Origin: Chamaelirium japonicum
Lineage: Eukaryota > Streptophyta > Magnoliopsida > Liliales > Melanthiaceae
Length of the DNA: 64,000 bases
Direction of reading: 5' to 3'
Assembly: GCA_947650365.1 (NCBI GenBank)
Contig: OX393556.1
Location: 80,728,579-80,792,578 of the forward strand
Part shown: in pieces, positions 27,802-41,944 of the stretch
Numbering within the stretch: the first letter of the stretch is position 1
Layout: each line of letters begins with the position of its first letter
Notes under the pieces: model-generated
What the model was told of the DNA's origin: nothing
Database searches by the model: none
What the model saw: only the letters and a program-made list of their open reading frames with translations
Position numbers and translations under genes: made by a program

Positions 27802-30800
27802 TCTAATTCATTCATACGATCCATTCTAATTCATTCATATAATCCATTCTAATTCATTCGTACGATCCATTCTAATTCCTTCGTACGAATGTATCTACTC
27901 TAATTCATTCATACGATCCATTCTAATTCATTCGCACGATCCATTCTAATTCATACGTACGATCCATTCTAATTTATTCATATGATCCATTCTAATTCAT
28001 TCGTACGATCCATTCTAATTCATTCGCATGATCTATTCTAATTCTTTCATACAATCCATTCTATTTCATTCGTACGATCCATTCTAATTCATTCGCAAGA
28101 TCCATTCTAATTCATTCATACGATCCAATCTAATTTATTCATACGATCCATTCAAATTCATTAATACGATCCAATCTAATTCATTCATACGATCCATTCT
28201 AATTCCTTCGTACGATCCATTCTAATTCATACGATCCATTCTAATTCATTCGTACGATCCATTCTAATTCATTCGTACGATCCATTCTAATTCATTCGTA
28301 CGATCCATTCTAATTCATTCGCACGATCCATTCTAATTCATTCATACGATCCAATCTAATTCATTCATACGATCCATTTTAATTCATTCGCACGAATGTA
28401 TCCATTCTAATTCATTCGCACGATCCATTCTAATTCATTCATACAATCCATTCTAATTCTTTCATATGATCCATTCTAATTCATTCGCACGATCCATTCT
28501 TACTCATTCGTACAATCCATTCTAATTCATTCGCACGATCCATTCTAATTCATTAATACGATCCATTCTAATTCATTCGTACGATCCATTCTAATTCATT
28601 CGTACGATTCATTCTAATTCAATCCATTCTAATTCATTCGTACGATCCACTCTTACTCATTCGTACGATCCATTCTAATTCATTCGCACGAATGAATCCA
28701 TTCTAATTCTTTCGTATGATCCATTCTAATTCATTCGCATTAATGTATCCATTCTAATTCATTCGTACGATCCATTCTATCTCATTCGTACAATCCATTC
28801 TATTTCATTCATATGATATATTCTAATTAATTCGCACGAATGTATCCATTCTAATTCATTCGTACGATCCATTCTAATTCATTCGCACGATCCATTCTAA
28901 TTCATTCATACAATCCATTCTAATTCTTTTGCACGAATGTATCCATTCTAATTCATTCGTTCGATCCATTCTAATTCATTCGTACGATCCATTCTAATTC
29001 ATTCGCACGATCCATTCTAATTCATTCATACGATCCATTCTAATTCATTCATACGATCCATTCTAATTCATTTGTACGAATGTATCCACTCTAATTCATT
29101 CAATGTATCCACTCTAATTCATTCATACGATCCATTCTAATTCCTTCGTACGATCCATTCTATTTCATTCGTATGATCCATTCTATTTCATTCATATAAT
29201 CTATTCTAATTCATTCGCACAATCCATTCTAATTCATTCATACGATCCATTCTAATTTATTCGTATGATCCATTCTAATTCATTCGTTCGATCCATTCTA
29301 ATTTATTCACACGATCCATTCTAATTCATTCATACTATCCATTCTTACTCATTCGTACGATCCATTCTAATTCATTCGCGCGATCCATTCTAATTCATTC
29401 ATACGATCCATTCTTCCTCATTCGTACGATCCATTCTAATTCATTCGCCCGATCCATTCTAATTCATCCGTACGATCCATTCTATTTCATTCGTACGATC
29501 CATTCTTACTCATTCGTATGATCCATTCTAATTCATTCGCACGAATGTATCCATTCTAATTCATTCGTACGATCCATTCTAATTCATTCATACGATCCAT
29601 TCTAATTCTACGATCCATTCTTACTCATTCGTATTATCCATTTTAATTCATTCACATGAATGTATCAACTCTAATTCATTCGTATGATCCATTCTAATTC
29701 ATTCGCACGAATGTATCCATTCTAATTCATTCGTACGGTCCATTCTAATTCATTCGCACGATCCATTCTAACTCATTCATACAATCCATTCTAATTCTTT
29801 TGCACGAATGTATCCATTCTAATTCATTCGTTCGATCCATTCTAATTCATTCGTACGATCCATTCTAATTCATTCGCACGATCCATTCTAATTCATTCGT
29901 ACAATCCATTCTAATTCATTCGTACGATCCATTCTAATTCATTCGCACAATCTATTCTAATTCATTCGTACGATCCATTCTAATTCATTCGCACGATCCA
30001 TTCTAATTCATTCATACGATCCATTCTGTTTCATTCGTACGATCCATTCTTACTCATTCGTACGATCCATTCTAATTCATTCGTACGATCCATTCTAATT
30101 CATTCGCACGATCCATTCTAATTCATTAATACGATCCAATCTAATTCATTCATACGATCTATTCTAATTCATTCGCACGAATATATCCTTTCTAATTCAT
30201 TCGTACGATCCATTCTAATTCATTCGCACAATCTATTCTAATTCATTAGTACGATCAATTCTAATTCATTCGTACGATCCATTCTAATTCATTAGCACGA
30301 TCCAAATTCATTTATCCGTACAATCTATTCTATTTCATTCGTACGATCCATTCTTATCGCACGATCCATTCTAATTCATTCGCACGATTCATTCTCCATT
30401 CTAATTCCTTCGTACGATCCATTCTAATTCCTTCGTATCCATTCTAATTCACTCATACGATCCATTCTAATTCATTCATACGATCCATTCTAATTCATTC
30501 GCATGAATGTATCCATTCTAATTCATTCGTACGATCCATGCTAATTAATTCGCACAATCTATTCTAATTCATTCATACGATCCATCCTAATTCATTCGCA
30601 CGAATGTATCCATTCTAATTCATTCGTACAATCCATTCTAATTCATTCGTACGATCTATTCTAATTCATTCGTACGATCCATTCTAATTCATTAATACGA
30701 TCCAATCTAATTCTTTCATACGATCCATTCTAATTCATTCGTACGATCCATTCTAATTCATTCGCACGATCCATTCTAATTCATTCGCACGATCCATTCT

Positions 30801-31567
30801 AATTCATTCATACGATCCATTCTAATTCATTCGTACGATCTATTCTAATTCATTCGCACGATCCATTCTAATTCATTCACACGAATGTATCCATTCTAAT
30901 TCATTCGTATGATCCATTCTAATTCATTCACACGATCCATTCTAATTCATTCATACAATCTATTCTATTTCTTTTGCACGAATGTATCCATTCTAATTCA
31001 TTCGTACGATCCATTCTATTTCATTCGTACGATCCATTCTAATTCATTTGTACAATCCATTCTAATTCATTCGCACGATCTATTCGAATTCATTCGCACG
31101 AATGTATCCACTCTAATTCATTCATACGATCCATTCTAATTCCTTCGTACGATCCATTCTATTTCATTCGTATGATCCATTCTATTTTATTCATATAATC
31201 CATTCTAATTCATTCGCACGATCCATTCTAATTCATTCATACGATCCATTCTAATTCATTCGTATGATCCATTCTATTTCATTCGTTCGATCCATTCTAA
31301 TTTATTCGCACGATCCATTCTAATTCATTCATACGATCCATTCTTACTCATTCGTACGATCCATTCTAATTCATTCGCACGATCCATTCTAATTCATCCG
31401 TACGATCCATTCTATTTCATTCGTACGATCCATTCTTACTCATTCGTACGATCCATTCTAATTCATTCGCACGAATGTATCCATTCAAATTCATTCGTAC
31501 GATCCATTCTAATTCCTTCGTACAAACCATTCTAATTCCAGCGTACGATCCATTCTAGTTCCTTTGT
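27802..31567 (-). repeat. Long R block opening duplication copy 1
   Basis: From 27803 it matches 51981 onward. It includes L (30304-30317) and module D (about 30870-31567). It ends at TGTACG (31565-31570), where the sequence turns to F exactly at the GTAC core. Confidence 0.92.
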
Positions 31568-32530
31568 ACGAATGAGTAAGAATGGTTCGTACGAATGAGT
31601 AAGAATGGATTGTACGAATGAAATAGAATGGATTGTACGAATGAATTAGAATGGATACATTCGTGCGAATAAATTAGGATGGATCGTATGAATGAATTAG
31701 AATAGATTGTGCGAATGAATTAGAATGGATCATACGAATGAATTAGAATGGATCGTATGAATGAATTAGAATGGATCGTAAGAATGAATTAGAATGGATA
31801 CATTCGTGCGAATGATTTAGAATGGATCGTACGAATGAATTATAATAGATTGTGCGAATGAATTAGAATGGATCGTATGAATTAGAATTGATCGTACGAA
31901 TGAATTAGAATGGATCATACGAAGGATTTAGAATGGATCGTACGAATGAATTAGAATAGATCGTACGAATGAATTAGAATGGATACATTCGTGCGAATGA
32001 ATTAGAATGGATCATATGAAGGAATTAAAATGGATCGTACGAATGAATTAGAATGGATCGTACGAATGAATTAGAATGGATACATTCGTGCGAATGAATT
32101 AGAATGGATCATACGAAGGAATTAGAATGGATCGTACGAATGAATTAGAATGGATCGTACGAATGAATTAGAATGGATCGTACGAATGAATTCGAATGGA
32201 TACATTCGTGCGAATGAATTAGAATGGATCATACGAATGAATTAGAGTTGATACATTCGTGTGAATGAATTAAAATGGATAATACGAATGAGTAAGAATG
32301 GATCGTAGAATTAGAATGGATCGTATGAATGAATTAGAATGGATACATACGAATGAATTAGAATGGATCGTATGAATGAATTAGAATGGATCGTGCGAAT
32401 GAATTAGAATGGATTGTATGAATGAATTAGAATGGATGGTATGAATGAATTAGAATGGATCGTAGTAATGAATTAGAATGGATCCTACGAATGAATTAGA
32501 ATAGATTGTGCGAATGAATTAGAATGGATC
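31568..32530 (+). repeat. F block ending in J2
   Basis: It starts with two GAGTAAG units. It contains GGATCGTAGAATTAG (near 32303), a unit that has lost CGAATGAATT-type sequence, and ends in J2 at 32520-32549. Confidence 0.91.
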
Positions 32531-34214
32531 TGGATCGTGTATCCATTCTAATTCATTCGTACGACCCATTCTAATTCATTCGCACGATCCATTCTAATTC
32601 ATTCGTACGATCTATTCTATTTAATTCGTACAATCCATTCTAATTCATTTATACGATCCAATCTAATTCATTCATACGATCCATTCTAATTCATTCGTAC
32701 GATCTATTCTATTTCATTCATACGATCCATTCTAATTCGTTTGTACGATCCTTTGTAATTCTTTCGTACGATCCATTCTATTTCATTCGTATGACCCATT
32801 CTAATTCATAAGTACGATCCATTCTAATTCATTCAAACGATCCATTCTAATTCATTTGTACGATCCATTCTAATTCATTCGCACGATCCATTCTAATTCA
32901 TTCGCACGATCCATTCTAATTCATTCGCACGAATGTATCCATTCTAATTCATTCGTACGATCCATTCTAAATCCTTCGTATGATCCATTCTAATTCATTC
33001 GTACGGTATGATTCATTCTAATTCATTCGTCCGATTCATTCTAATTCAATCCATTCTAATTCATTCGTACGATCCATTCTAATTCATTCGTACGATCCAT
33101 TCTAATTCATTCGTACGATTCATTCTAATTCAATCCATTCTAATTCATTCGTACGATCCATTCTTACTCATTCGTACGATCCATTCTAATTCATTCACAC
33201 GAATGAATCCATTCTAATTCATTCGTATGATCCATTCTAATTCATTCGCATGAATGTATCCATTCTAATTCATTCGTACGATCCATTCTATCTCATTCGT
33301 ACAATCCATTCTATTTCATTCGTACGATTTATTCTAATTCATTCGCACGATCCATTCTAATTCATTCGTTTGATCCATTTTAATTCATTCGTACGATCGA
33401 TTCTAATTCATTCATACGATCCATTCTAATTCATTCGCATGAATGTATCCATTCTAATTCATTCGTACGATCCATTCTAATTCATTCGTACGATCCATTC
33501 TATTTCATTCATACGATCCATTCTAATTCATTCGTACGATCCATTCTAATTCATTCGTATGATCCATTCTTACTCATTCGTACGATCCATTCTAATTCAT
33601 TCGCACGAATGAATCCATTCTAACTCATTCATATGATCCATTCTAATTCATTCGCATGAATGTATCCATTCTAATTCATTCGTACGATGCATTCTATCAT
33701 ATTCGTACAATCCATTCTATTTCATTCGTACGATCCATTCTAATTCATTCGCACGATCCATTCTAATTCATTCGCATGATCCATTCTAATTAATTCGTAC
33801 GATCGATTCTAATTCATTCATATGATCCATTCTAATTCATTCGCACGAATGTATCTATTCTAATTCATTCGTACGATCCATTCTAATTCATTCGCACAAT
33901 CTATTCTAATTCATTCATACGATCTATTCTAATTTATTCGCACGATCCATTCTAATTCATTAATACGATCCATTCTAATTCATTCATATGATCCATTCTA
34001 ATGCATTCGCACGATCCATTCTTACTCATTCGTACGATCCATTCTATTTCATTCGCACGATCCATTCTTATTTATTAATACGATCCATTCTAATTCATTC
34101 GCACGATCCATTCTAATTCATTCACACTCATACGATCCATTCTAATTCATTCGCACGAATGTATCATTTCTAATTCATTCGTACGATTCATTCTAATTTA
34201 ATCCATTTTAATTC
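32531..34214 (-). repeat. R block with N pair
   Basis: It carries the GTACGGTATGATTC unit near 33003, N units near 33047 and 33127, and CACACTCATACG near 34124. It ends at TTTTAATTCATTAGAATGG. Confidence 0.91.
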
Positions 34215-36946
34215 ATTAGAATGGATCGTATGAATGAAATAGAATGGATCGTACGAATGAATTAGAAAGGATCGTACGAATGAATTAGATTGGATCGTAC
34301 GAATGAATTAGAATGGATCGTGCGAATGAATTAGAATGGATCGTACGAATGAATTGGAATGGATACATTTGTGCGAATGAATTAGAATTGATTGTACGAA
34401 TGAATTGGAATGGATACATTCGTGCGAATGAATTAGAATGGATCGTATGAATGAATTAGAGTGGATACATTCGTACAAATGAATTAGAATGGATCGTACG
34501 ACTGAATTAGAATGGATACATTCGTGCGAATGAATTAGAATGGATCATATGAATGAATTAGAATGGATCGTTTGAGTGAATGCGAATGGATTGTGCGAAT
34601 GAATTAGAATGGATTGTACGAATGAATTAGAATGGATCGTACGAATGAATTAGAATGGATACATTCGTGCGAAAGAATTAGAATGAATTAGAATGGATAC
34701 ATTCGTGCGAAAGAATTAGAATGGATCGTATGAATGAATTAGATTGGATCGTATAAATGAATTAGAATGGATCGTACAAATGAATTATAATGGATCGTGC
34801 GAATGAATTAGAATGGATCGTGCGAATGAATTAGAATGGATCGTGCGAATGAATTAGAATGGATCGTACGAATGAATTAGAATGGATCGTACGAAGGAAT
34901 TAGAATGGATCGTACGAAGGAATTAGAATGGATAGTACGAATGAATTAGAATGGATACCTTCGTGCAAATGAATTAGAATGGATCATACGAATGAGTAAG
35001 AATGGATCGTACGAATGAAATAGAATGGATCGTATGAATGAATTAGAATTGATAGTACGAATGAATTAGAATGGATCGTACGAATGAGTAAAAATGGATC
35101 GTGCGAATGAATTAGAATGGATCATATGAATGAATTAGAATGGATCGTATGAATGAATTAGAATGGATCGTACGAATAAATTAGAATGGATCGTATAAAT
35201 GAATTAGAATAGATTGTGCGAATGAATTAGAATGGATCGTATGAATGAATTAGATTGGATCGTATGAATAAATTAGAATGGATCGTACGAATGAGTAAGA
35301 ATGGATCGTACGAATGAATTAGAATGGATCGTACGAATGAATTAGAATGGATACATTCGTGCGAATGAATTAGAATGGATCGTATGAATGAATTAGAATC
35401 GATCGTACGAATGAATTAGAATGGATCATGCGAATGAATTAGAATGGATCGTGCGAATGAATTAGAATGGATCGTACGAATGAAATAGAATGGATTGTAC
35501 GAATGAAATAGAATGGATCGTACGAATGAATTAGAATGGATACATTCATGCGAATGAATTAGAATGGATCATACGAATGAATTAGAATGGATCGTACGAA
35601 TGAGTAAGAATGGATCGTACGAAGGATTTAGAATGGATCGTACGAATGAATTAGAATTAGAATGAAACGTACGAAAGAATTAGAATAGATCGTATGAATG
35701 AATTAAAATGGATCGTATGAATGAAATAGAATGGATCGTACGAATGAATTAGAATGGATCGTGCGAATGAATTAGAATGGATCGTACGAATGAATTAGCA
35801 TGGATCGTACGAAGGAATTAGAATGGATCATACGAATGAATTAGAATAGATCGTACGAATGAATTAGAATGAATACGAATGGATCGTACGAATGAGTAAG
35901 AATGGATCGTACGAATGAAATAGAATGGATCGTACGAATGAATTACAATGGATTGAATTAGAATGAATCGTACGAATGAATTAGAATGGATCGTACGAAT
36001 GAATTAGAATGGATCGTACGAATGAATTAGAATGGATTGAATTAGAATGGATCGTACGATAAGAATGGATCGTACGAATGAAATAGAATAGATCGTACGG
36101 ATAAATGAATTTGGATCGTACGAATGAATTAGAAAGGTTATATTCGTGCGAATGAATTAGAATAGATCGTATGAATGAATTAGATTGGATCGTATTAATG
36201 AATTAGAATGGATCGTGCGAATGAATTAGAATGGATCGTACGAATGAATTAGAATGGATAGATTCGTGCGAATGAATTTGAATGGATCGTACGAAGGAAT
36301 TAGAATGGATCGTACGAAGGAATTAGAATAGATCATACGAAGAAATTAGAATGGATCGTAAGAATGAATTAGAATGGATCGTATGAATGAATTAGAATGG
36401 ATCGTGCGAATGAATTAAAATGGATCGTATGAATGAAATAGAATGGATTGTATGAATTAGAATGGATCGTACGAATGAAATAGAATGGATCGTACGAATG
36501 AATTAGAATAGATTGTGCGAATGGATTAGAATGGATCATACGATTGAGTAAGAATGGATTGTACGAATGAAATAGAATAGATCGTACGAATGAATTAGAA
36601 TGGATCATGCTAATGAATTGGAATAGATCGTACGAATGAATTAGAATAGATTGTGCGAATGAATTAGAATGGATCGTACGAATGAATTGGAATGGATACA
36701 TTCGTGCGAATGAATTAGAATGGATCGTATGAATGAATTAGAGTGGATACATTCGTACAAATGAATTAGAATGGATCGTACGAATGAATTAGAATGGATA
36801 CATTCGTGCGAATGAATTAGAATTGATCATATGAATGAATTAGAATGGATCGTTTGAGTGAATGCGAATGGATCGTGCGAATGAATTAGAATGGATTGTA
36901 CGAATGAATTAGAATGGATCGTACGAATGAATTAGAATGGGTACAT
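34215..36946 (+). repeat. Long F block: K, P, L, M, K, J3
   Basis: K (34564-34589) is not followed by J3 here. P lies near 34954, L (inverted, GGATAAATGAATTT) at 36099-36112, module M with an antisense open frame at 36369-36701, K again at 36846-36871, J3 at 36934-36961. Confidence 0.92.
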
Positions 36947-38128
36947 TCGTGCGAATCCATTCTATTTCATTCGTACGATCCATTCTAATTCATTCGCACG
37001 ATCCATTCTTATTTATTCATACGATCCATTCTAATTCATTCGTACGATCCATTCTAATTCATTCGTATGATCCATTCTAATTCATTCGCACAATCTGTTC
37101 TAATTCATTCGTACGATCCATTCTAATTCATTCGCACGATCCATTCTAATTCATTCATACGATCCATTCTATTTCATTCGTACGATCCATTCTTACTCAT
37201 TCGTACGATCCATTCTAATTCATTTGCACGAAGGTATCCATTCTAATTCATTCGTACTATCCATTCTAATTCCTTCGTACGATCCATTCTAATTCCTTCG
37301 TACGATCCATTCTAATTCATTCATACGATCCATTCTAATTCATTTGTACGATCCATTCTAATTCCTTCGTATGATCCATTCTAATTCATTCGTACGGTAT
37401 GATTCATTCTAATTCATTCGTACGATTCATTCTAATTCAATCCATTCTAATTCATTCGTACGATCCATTCTAATTCATTCGTACGATCCATTCTAATTCA
37501 TTCTTACGATTCATTCTAATTCAATCCATTCTAATTCATTCGTACGATCCATTCTTACTCATTCGTACGATCCATTCTAATTCATTCGCACGAATGAATC
37601 CATTCTAATTCATTCGTATGATCCATTCTAATTCATTCGCATGAATGTATCCATTCTAATTCATTCGTACGATCCATTCTATCTCATTCGTACAATCCAT
37701 TCTATTTCATTTGTACGATCCATTCTAATTCATTCGCACGATCCATTCTAATTCATTCGCATGATCCATTCTAATTCATTCGTACGATAGATTCTAATTC
37801 ATTCATACGATCCATTCTAATTCATTCGCACGAATGTATCCATTCTAATTCATTCGTACGATCCATTCTAATTCATTCGTACAATCTATTCTAATTCATT
37901 CATACGATCCATTCTAATTTATTCGCACGATCCATTCTAATTCATTCATACGATCCATTCTAATTCATTCATATGATCCATTCTAATTCATTCGTACGAT
38001 CCATTCTTACTCATTCGTACGATCCATTCTAATTCATTCGCACGATCCATTCTAATTCATTAATACGATCCATTCTAGTTCATTCGCATGATCCATTCTA
38101 ATTCATTCACACTCATACGATCTATTGT
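36947..38128 (-). repeat. R block, fullest copy of the P-N series
   Basis: Order after J3: TATTTC unit, P near 37225, GTACGGTATGATTC near 37393, N near 37437 and 37520, ATGAATCC and CTATCTC units, then CACACTCATACG near 38107. Shorter versions lie at 7.8, 18.4, 19.6, 42.0 and 63.4 kb. Confidence 0.92.
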
Positions 38129-38266
38129 ACGAATGAAATAGAATGGATCGTATGAATGAATTAGAATGCATCGTGCGAATGAATTAGAATGGATCGTACG
38201 AATGAATTAGAATAGATAGTGAGAATGAATTAGAATGGATCGTACGAATGAATTAGAATGGATCGT
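38129..38266 (+). repeat. Short F block, left arm of an 88-bp palindrome
   Basis: It starts at GTAC (38127-38130) and ends in the middle of CGTACG (38264-38269). Confidence 0.92.
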
Positions 38267-38310
38267 ACGATCCATTCTAATTCATTCGTACGATCCATTC
38301 TAATTCATTC
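38223..38310. repeat. Perfect 88-bp palindrome at an F-to-R switch
   Basis: The 44 bases 38223-38266 are the exact complement of 38267-38310 with no loop, centred on CGTACG. The arms contain almost two full units each. Such a structure could extrude as a cruciform. The equivalent place in the second duplication copy (62486-62573) has lost perfection. Confidence 0.93.
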
Positions 38311-38476
38311 GCACGATCCATTCTAATTCATTAGCACGATCCATTCTAATTCATTCGTACGATCTATTCTAATTCATTTATACGATCCAATCTAATTCAT
38401 TCATACGATCCATTCTAATTCTTTCGCACGAATATATCCTTTCTAATTCATTCGTACGATCCATTCTAATTCATTA
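38267..38476 (-). repeat. Short R block before T6
   Basis: Right arm of the palindrome and a further 165 bp of R units; includes an AATATATCC unit near 38432. Confidence 0.91.
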
Positions 38477-38508
38477 GCATGAAAAAACACGATCCACTCA
38501 CATACGAA
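38473..38508 (-). repeat. T6 marker, copy 4 (inverted)
   Basis: As at 8708-8743, with GCATG for GCACG before the A run, a CpG-type change shared with copy 5. Confidence 0.9.
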
Positions 38509-38640
38509 TAAATTAGAATGAATTAGAATGGATTGTGTGAATGAATTAGAATGGATCGTATGAATGAATTAGAATGGATCGTGCGAATGAATTAGAATGG
38601 ATCGTGAGAATGAATTAGAATGGATCGTACGAATGAATTC
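38507..38640 (+). repeat. Short F block between T6 and J1
   Basis: Similar to 8744-8900 and 62793-62926. It ends in J1 at 38630-38653, which is also where similarity between the two 10.8-kb copies stops. Confidence 0.91.
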
Positions 38641-39726
38641 GAATGTATCCTTTCTAATTCATTCATACGATCCATTCTAATTCATTCGTACGATCCATTC
38701 TAATTTCTTCGTATGATCTATTCTAATTCCTTCGTACGATCCATTCTAATTCCTTCGTACGATCCATTCAAATTCATTCGCACGAATCTATCCATTCTAA
38801 TTCATTCGTACGATCCATTCTAATTCATTCGCACGATCCATTCTAATTCATTAATACGATCCAATCTAATTCATTCATACGATCTATTCTAATTCATTCG
38901 CACGAATATATCCTTTCTAATTCATTCGTACGATCCATTCTAATTCATTCGCACAATCTATTCTAATTCATTAGTACGATCCATTCTAATTCATTCGTAC
39001 GATCCATTCTAATTCATTAGCACGATCCAAATTCATTTATCCGTACGATCTATTCTATTTCATTCGTACGATCCATTCTTATCGCACGATCCATTCTAAT
39101 TCATTCGCACGATCCATTCTCCATTGTAATTCCTTCGTACGATCCATTCTAATTCCTTCGTATCCATTCTAATTCACTCATACGATCCATTCTAATTCAT
39201 TCATACGATCCATTCTAATTCATTCGCATGAATGTATCCATTCTAATTCATTCGTACGATCCATTCTAATTCATTCGCACAATCTATTCTAATTCATTCA
39301 TACGATCCATCCTAATTCATTCGCACGAATGTATCCATTCTAATTCATTCGTACAATCCATTCTATTTCATTCGTACGATCCATTCTTACTCATTCGTAC
39401 GATCCATTCTAATTCATTAATACGATCCAATCTAATTCATTCGTACGATCCATTCTAATTCATTCGTACGATCCATTCTAATTCATTCGCACGATCCATT
39501 CTAATTCAATCCATTCTAATTCATTCGTACGATCAATTATTACTCATTCGTACGATCCATTCTAATTCATTCGCACGAATGAATCCATTCTAATTCATTC
39601 GTATGATCCATTCTAATTCATTCGCATGAATGTATCCATTCTAATTCATTCGTACGATCCATTCTATCTCATTCGTACAATCCATTCTAATTCATTCGTA
39701 CGATCCATTCTAATTCATTCACACGA
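38641..39726 (-). repeat. R block resembling module M downstream flank
   Basis: It follows 14000-14450 and 25790-26160 rather than 62927 onward. L is at 39029-39042. It ends at a GATC-centred switch (39725-39728), the same type as at 14453-14456. Confidence 0.91.
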
Positions 39727-41944
39727 TCGTACGAATGAATTAGAATGGATCGTACGAATGAATTAGAATGGATTGAATTAGAATGAATTAGAATGAATCA
39801 TACGGTACGAATGAATAAGAATGGATCAGACGAAGGAATTAGAATAGATTGTGCGAATGAATTAGAATGGATCGTACGAATGAAATAGAATCGATCGTAC
39901 GAATAAATTAGAATGGATACATTCGTGCAAAAGAAATAGAATGGATTGTATGAATGAATTAGAATGGATTGTGTGAATGAATTAGAATGGATCATACGAA
40001 CGAATTAGAATGGATACATTCGTGAGAATGAATTAGAATGGATCATGCGAATGAATTAGAATGGATCGTATGAATGAATTAGAATGGATCATATGAATGA
40101 ATTAGAATGGATCGTGCGAATGAATTAGAATGGATACATTCGTGCAAAAGAAATAGAATGGATTGTATGAATGAATTAGAATGGATCGTGTGAATGAATT
40201 AGAATGGATCATACGAACGAATTAGAATGGATACATTCGTTAGAATGAATTAGAATGGATCATGCGAATGAATTAGAATGGATCGTATGAATGAATTAGA
40301 ATGGATCGTATGAATGAATTAGAATGGATCGTGTGAATGAGTTAGAATGGATCATACGAATGAATTAGAATGGATACATTCGTGCGAATGAATTAGAATG
40401 GATCGTGCGAATGAATTAGAATGGATCGTACGAATGAATTAGAATGGATCGTATGATTGAATTAGAATGGATTGTGCGAATGAATTAGAATGGATCGTGC
40501 GAATGAATTAGAATGGATCGTACGAATGAATTAGAATGGATCGTATGAATGAATTAGATTGGATCGTATTAATGAATTAGAATGGATCGTACGAATGAAT
40601 TAGAATAGATCGTACGAATGAATTAGAATGGATACGAAGGGATCGTACGAATGAGTAAGAATGGATCGTATGAATGAAATAGAATGGATTGTACGAATGA
40701 ATTAGAATGGATACATTCGTGCGAATGAATTAGGATGGATCGTATGAATGAATTAGAATAGATTGTGCGAATGAATTAGAATGGATCGTACGAATGAATT
40801 AGAATGGATACATTCATGCGAATGAATTAGAATGGATCGTATGAATGAATTAGAATGGATCGTATGAGTGAATTAGAATGGATACGAAGGAATTAGAATG
40901 GATCGTACGAAGGAATTAGAATGGAGAATGGATCGTGCGAATGAATTAGAATGTATCGTGCGATAAGAATGGATCGTACGAATGAAATAGAATAGATCGT
41001 ACTGATAAATGAATTTGGATTGTGCTAATGAATTAGAATGGATCGTACGAATGAATTAGAATTGATCATACTAATGAATTAGAATAGATTGTGCGAATGA
41101 ATTAGAATGGATCGTACGAATGAATTAGAAAGGATATATTCGTGCGAATGAATTAGAATAGATCGTATGAATGAATTAGATTGGATCGTATTAATGAATT
41201 AGAATGGATCGTGCGAATAAATTAGAATGGATCGTACGAATGAATTAGAATGGATAGATTCGTACGAATGAATTTGAATGGATCGTACGAAGGAATTAGA
41301 ATGGATCGTACGAAGGAATTAGAATAGATCATACGAAGAAATTAGAATGGATCGTACGAATGAATTAGAATGGATCGTATGAATGAATTAGAATGGATCG
41401 TGCGAATGAATTAAAATGGATCGTATGAATGAAATAGAATGGATCGTATGAATTAGAATGGATCGTACGAATGAAATAGAATGGATCGTACGAATGAATT
41501 AGAATAGATTGTGCGAATGGATTAGAATGGATCATACGATTGAGTAAGAATGGATTGTACGAATGAAATAGAATAGATCGTACGAATGAATTCGAATGGA
41601 TCATGCTAATGAATTAGAATTGATCGTACGAATGAATTAGAATAGATTGTGCGAATGAATTAGAATGGATCGTACGAATGAATTGGAATGGATACATTCG
41701 TGCGAATGAATTAGAATGGATCGTATGAATGAATTAGAGTGGATACATTCATACAAATGAATTAGAATGGATCGTACGAATGAATTAGAATGGATACATT
41801 CGTGCGAATGAATTAGAATGGATCATATGAATGAATAAGAATGGATCGTTTGAGTGAATGCGAATGGATCGTGCGAATGAATTAGAATGGATTGTACGAA
41901 TGAATTAGAATGGATCGTACGAATGAATTAGAATGGATACATTC
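39727..41944 (+). repeat. F block with a 217-bp local duplication, L, M, K, J3
   Basis: The rare CGAACGAATTAG unit occurs at 39997 and 40214 in matching context. Degenerate L (TGATAAATGAATTT) is at 41003-41016, module M antisense frame at 41365-41604, K at 41842-41867 and J3 at 41931-41958. The open antisense frame at 39798-39995 is accidental. Confidence 0.92.

Larger units (their letters stand above)
27803..38640 (+). repeat. 10.8-kb segmental duplication, copy 1
   Basis: This stretch recurs at 51981-62926 in the same orientation. Anchors: GTATCTACTC at 27891 and 52069 (offset 24178); the TGTACG switch at 31565 and 55799; module M frame at 36369 and 60632 (offset 24263); T6 at 38473 and 62759 (offset 24286). 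All inner switches are shared. Offset drift reflects small unit gains and losses. Compared with copy 2 it lacks about 50 bp near 30640 and one repeat near 34130. Confidence 0.9.

Noticed and set aside
38223-38310. Palindrome as a replication origin
   Set aside because: Nothing distinguishes it from other repeat units apart from symmetry; no AT-rich unwinding region or known origin motif.
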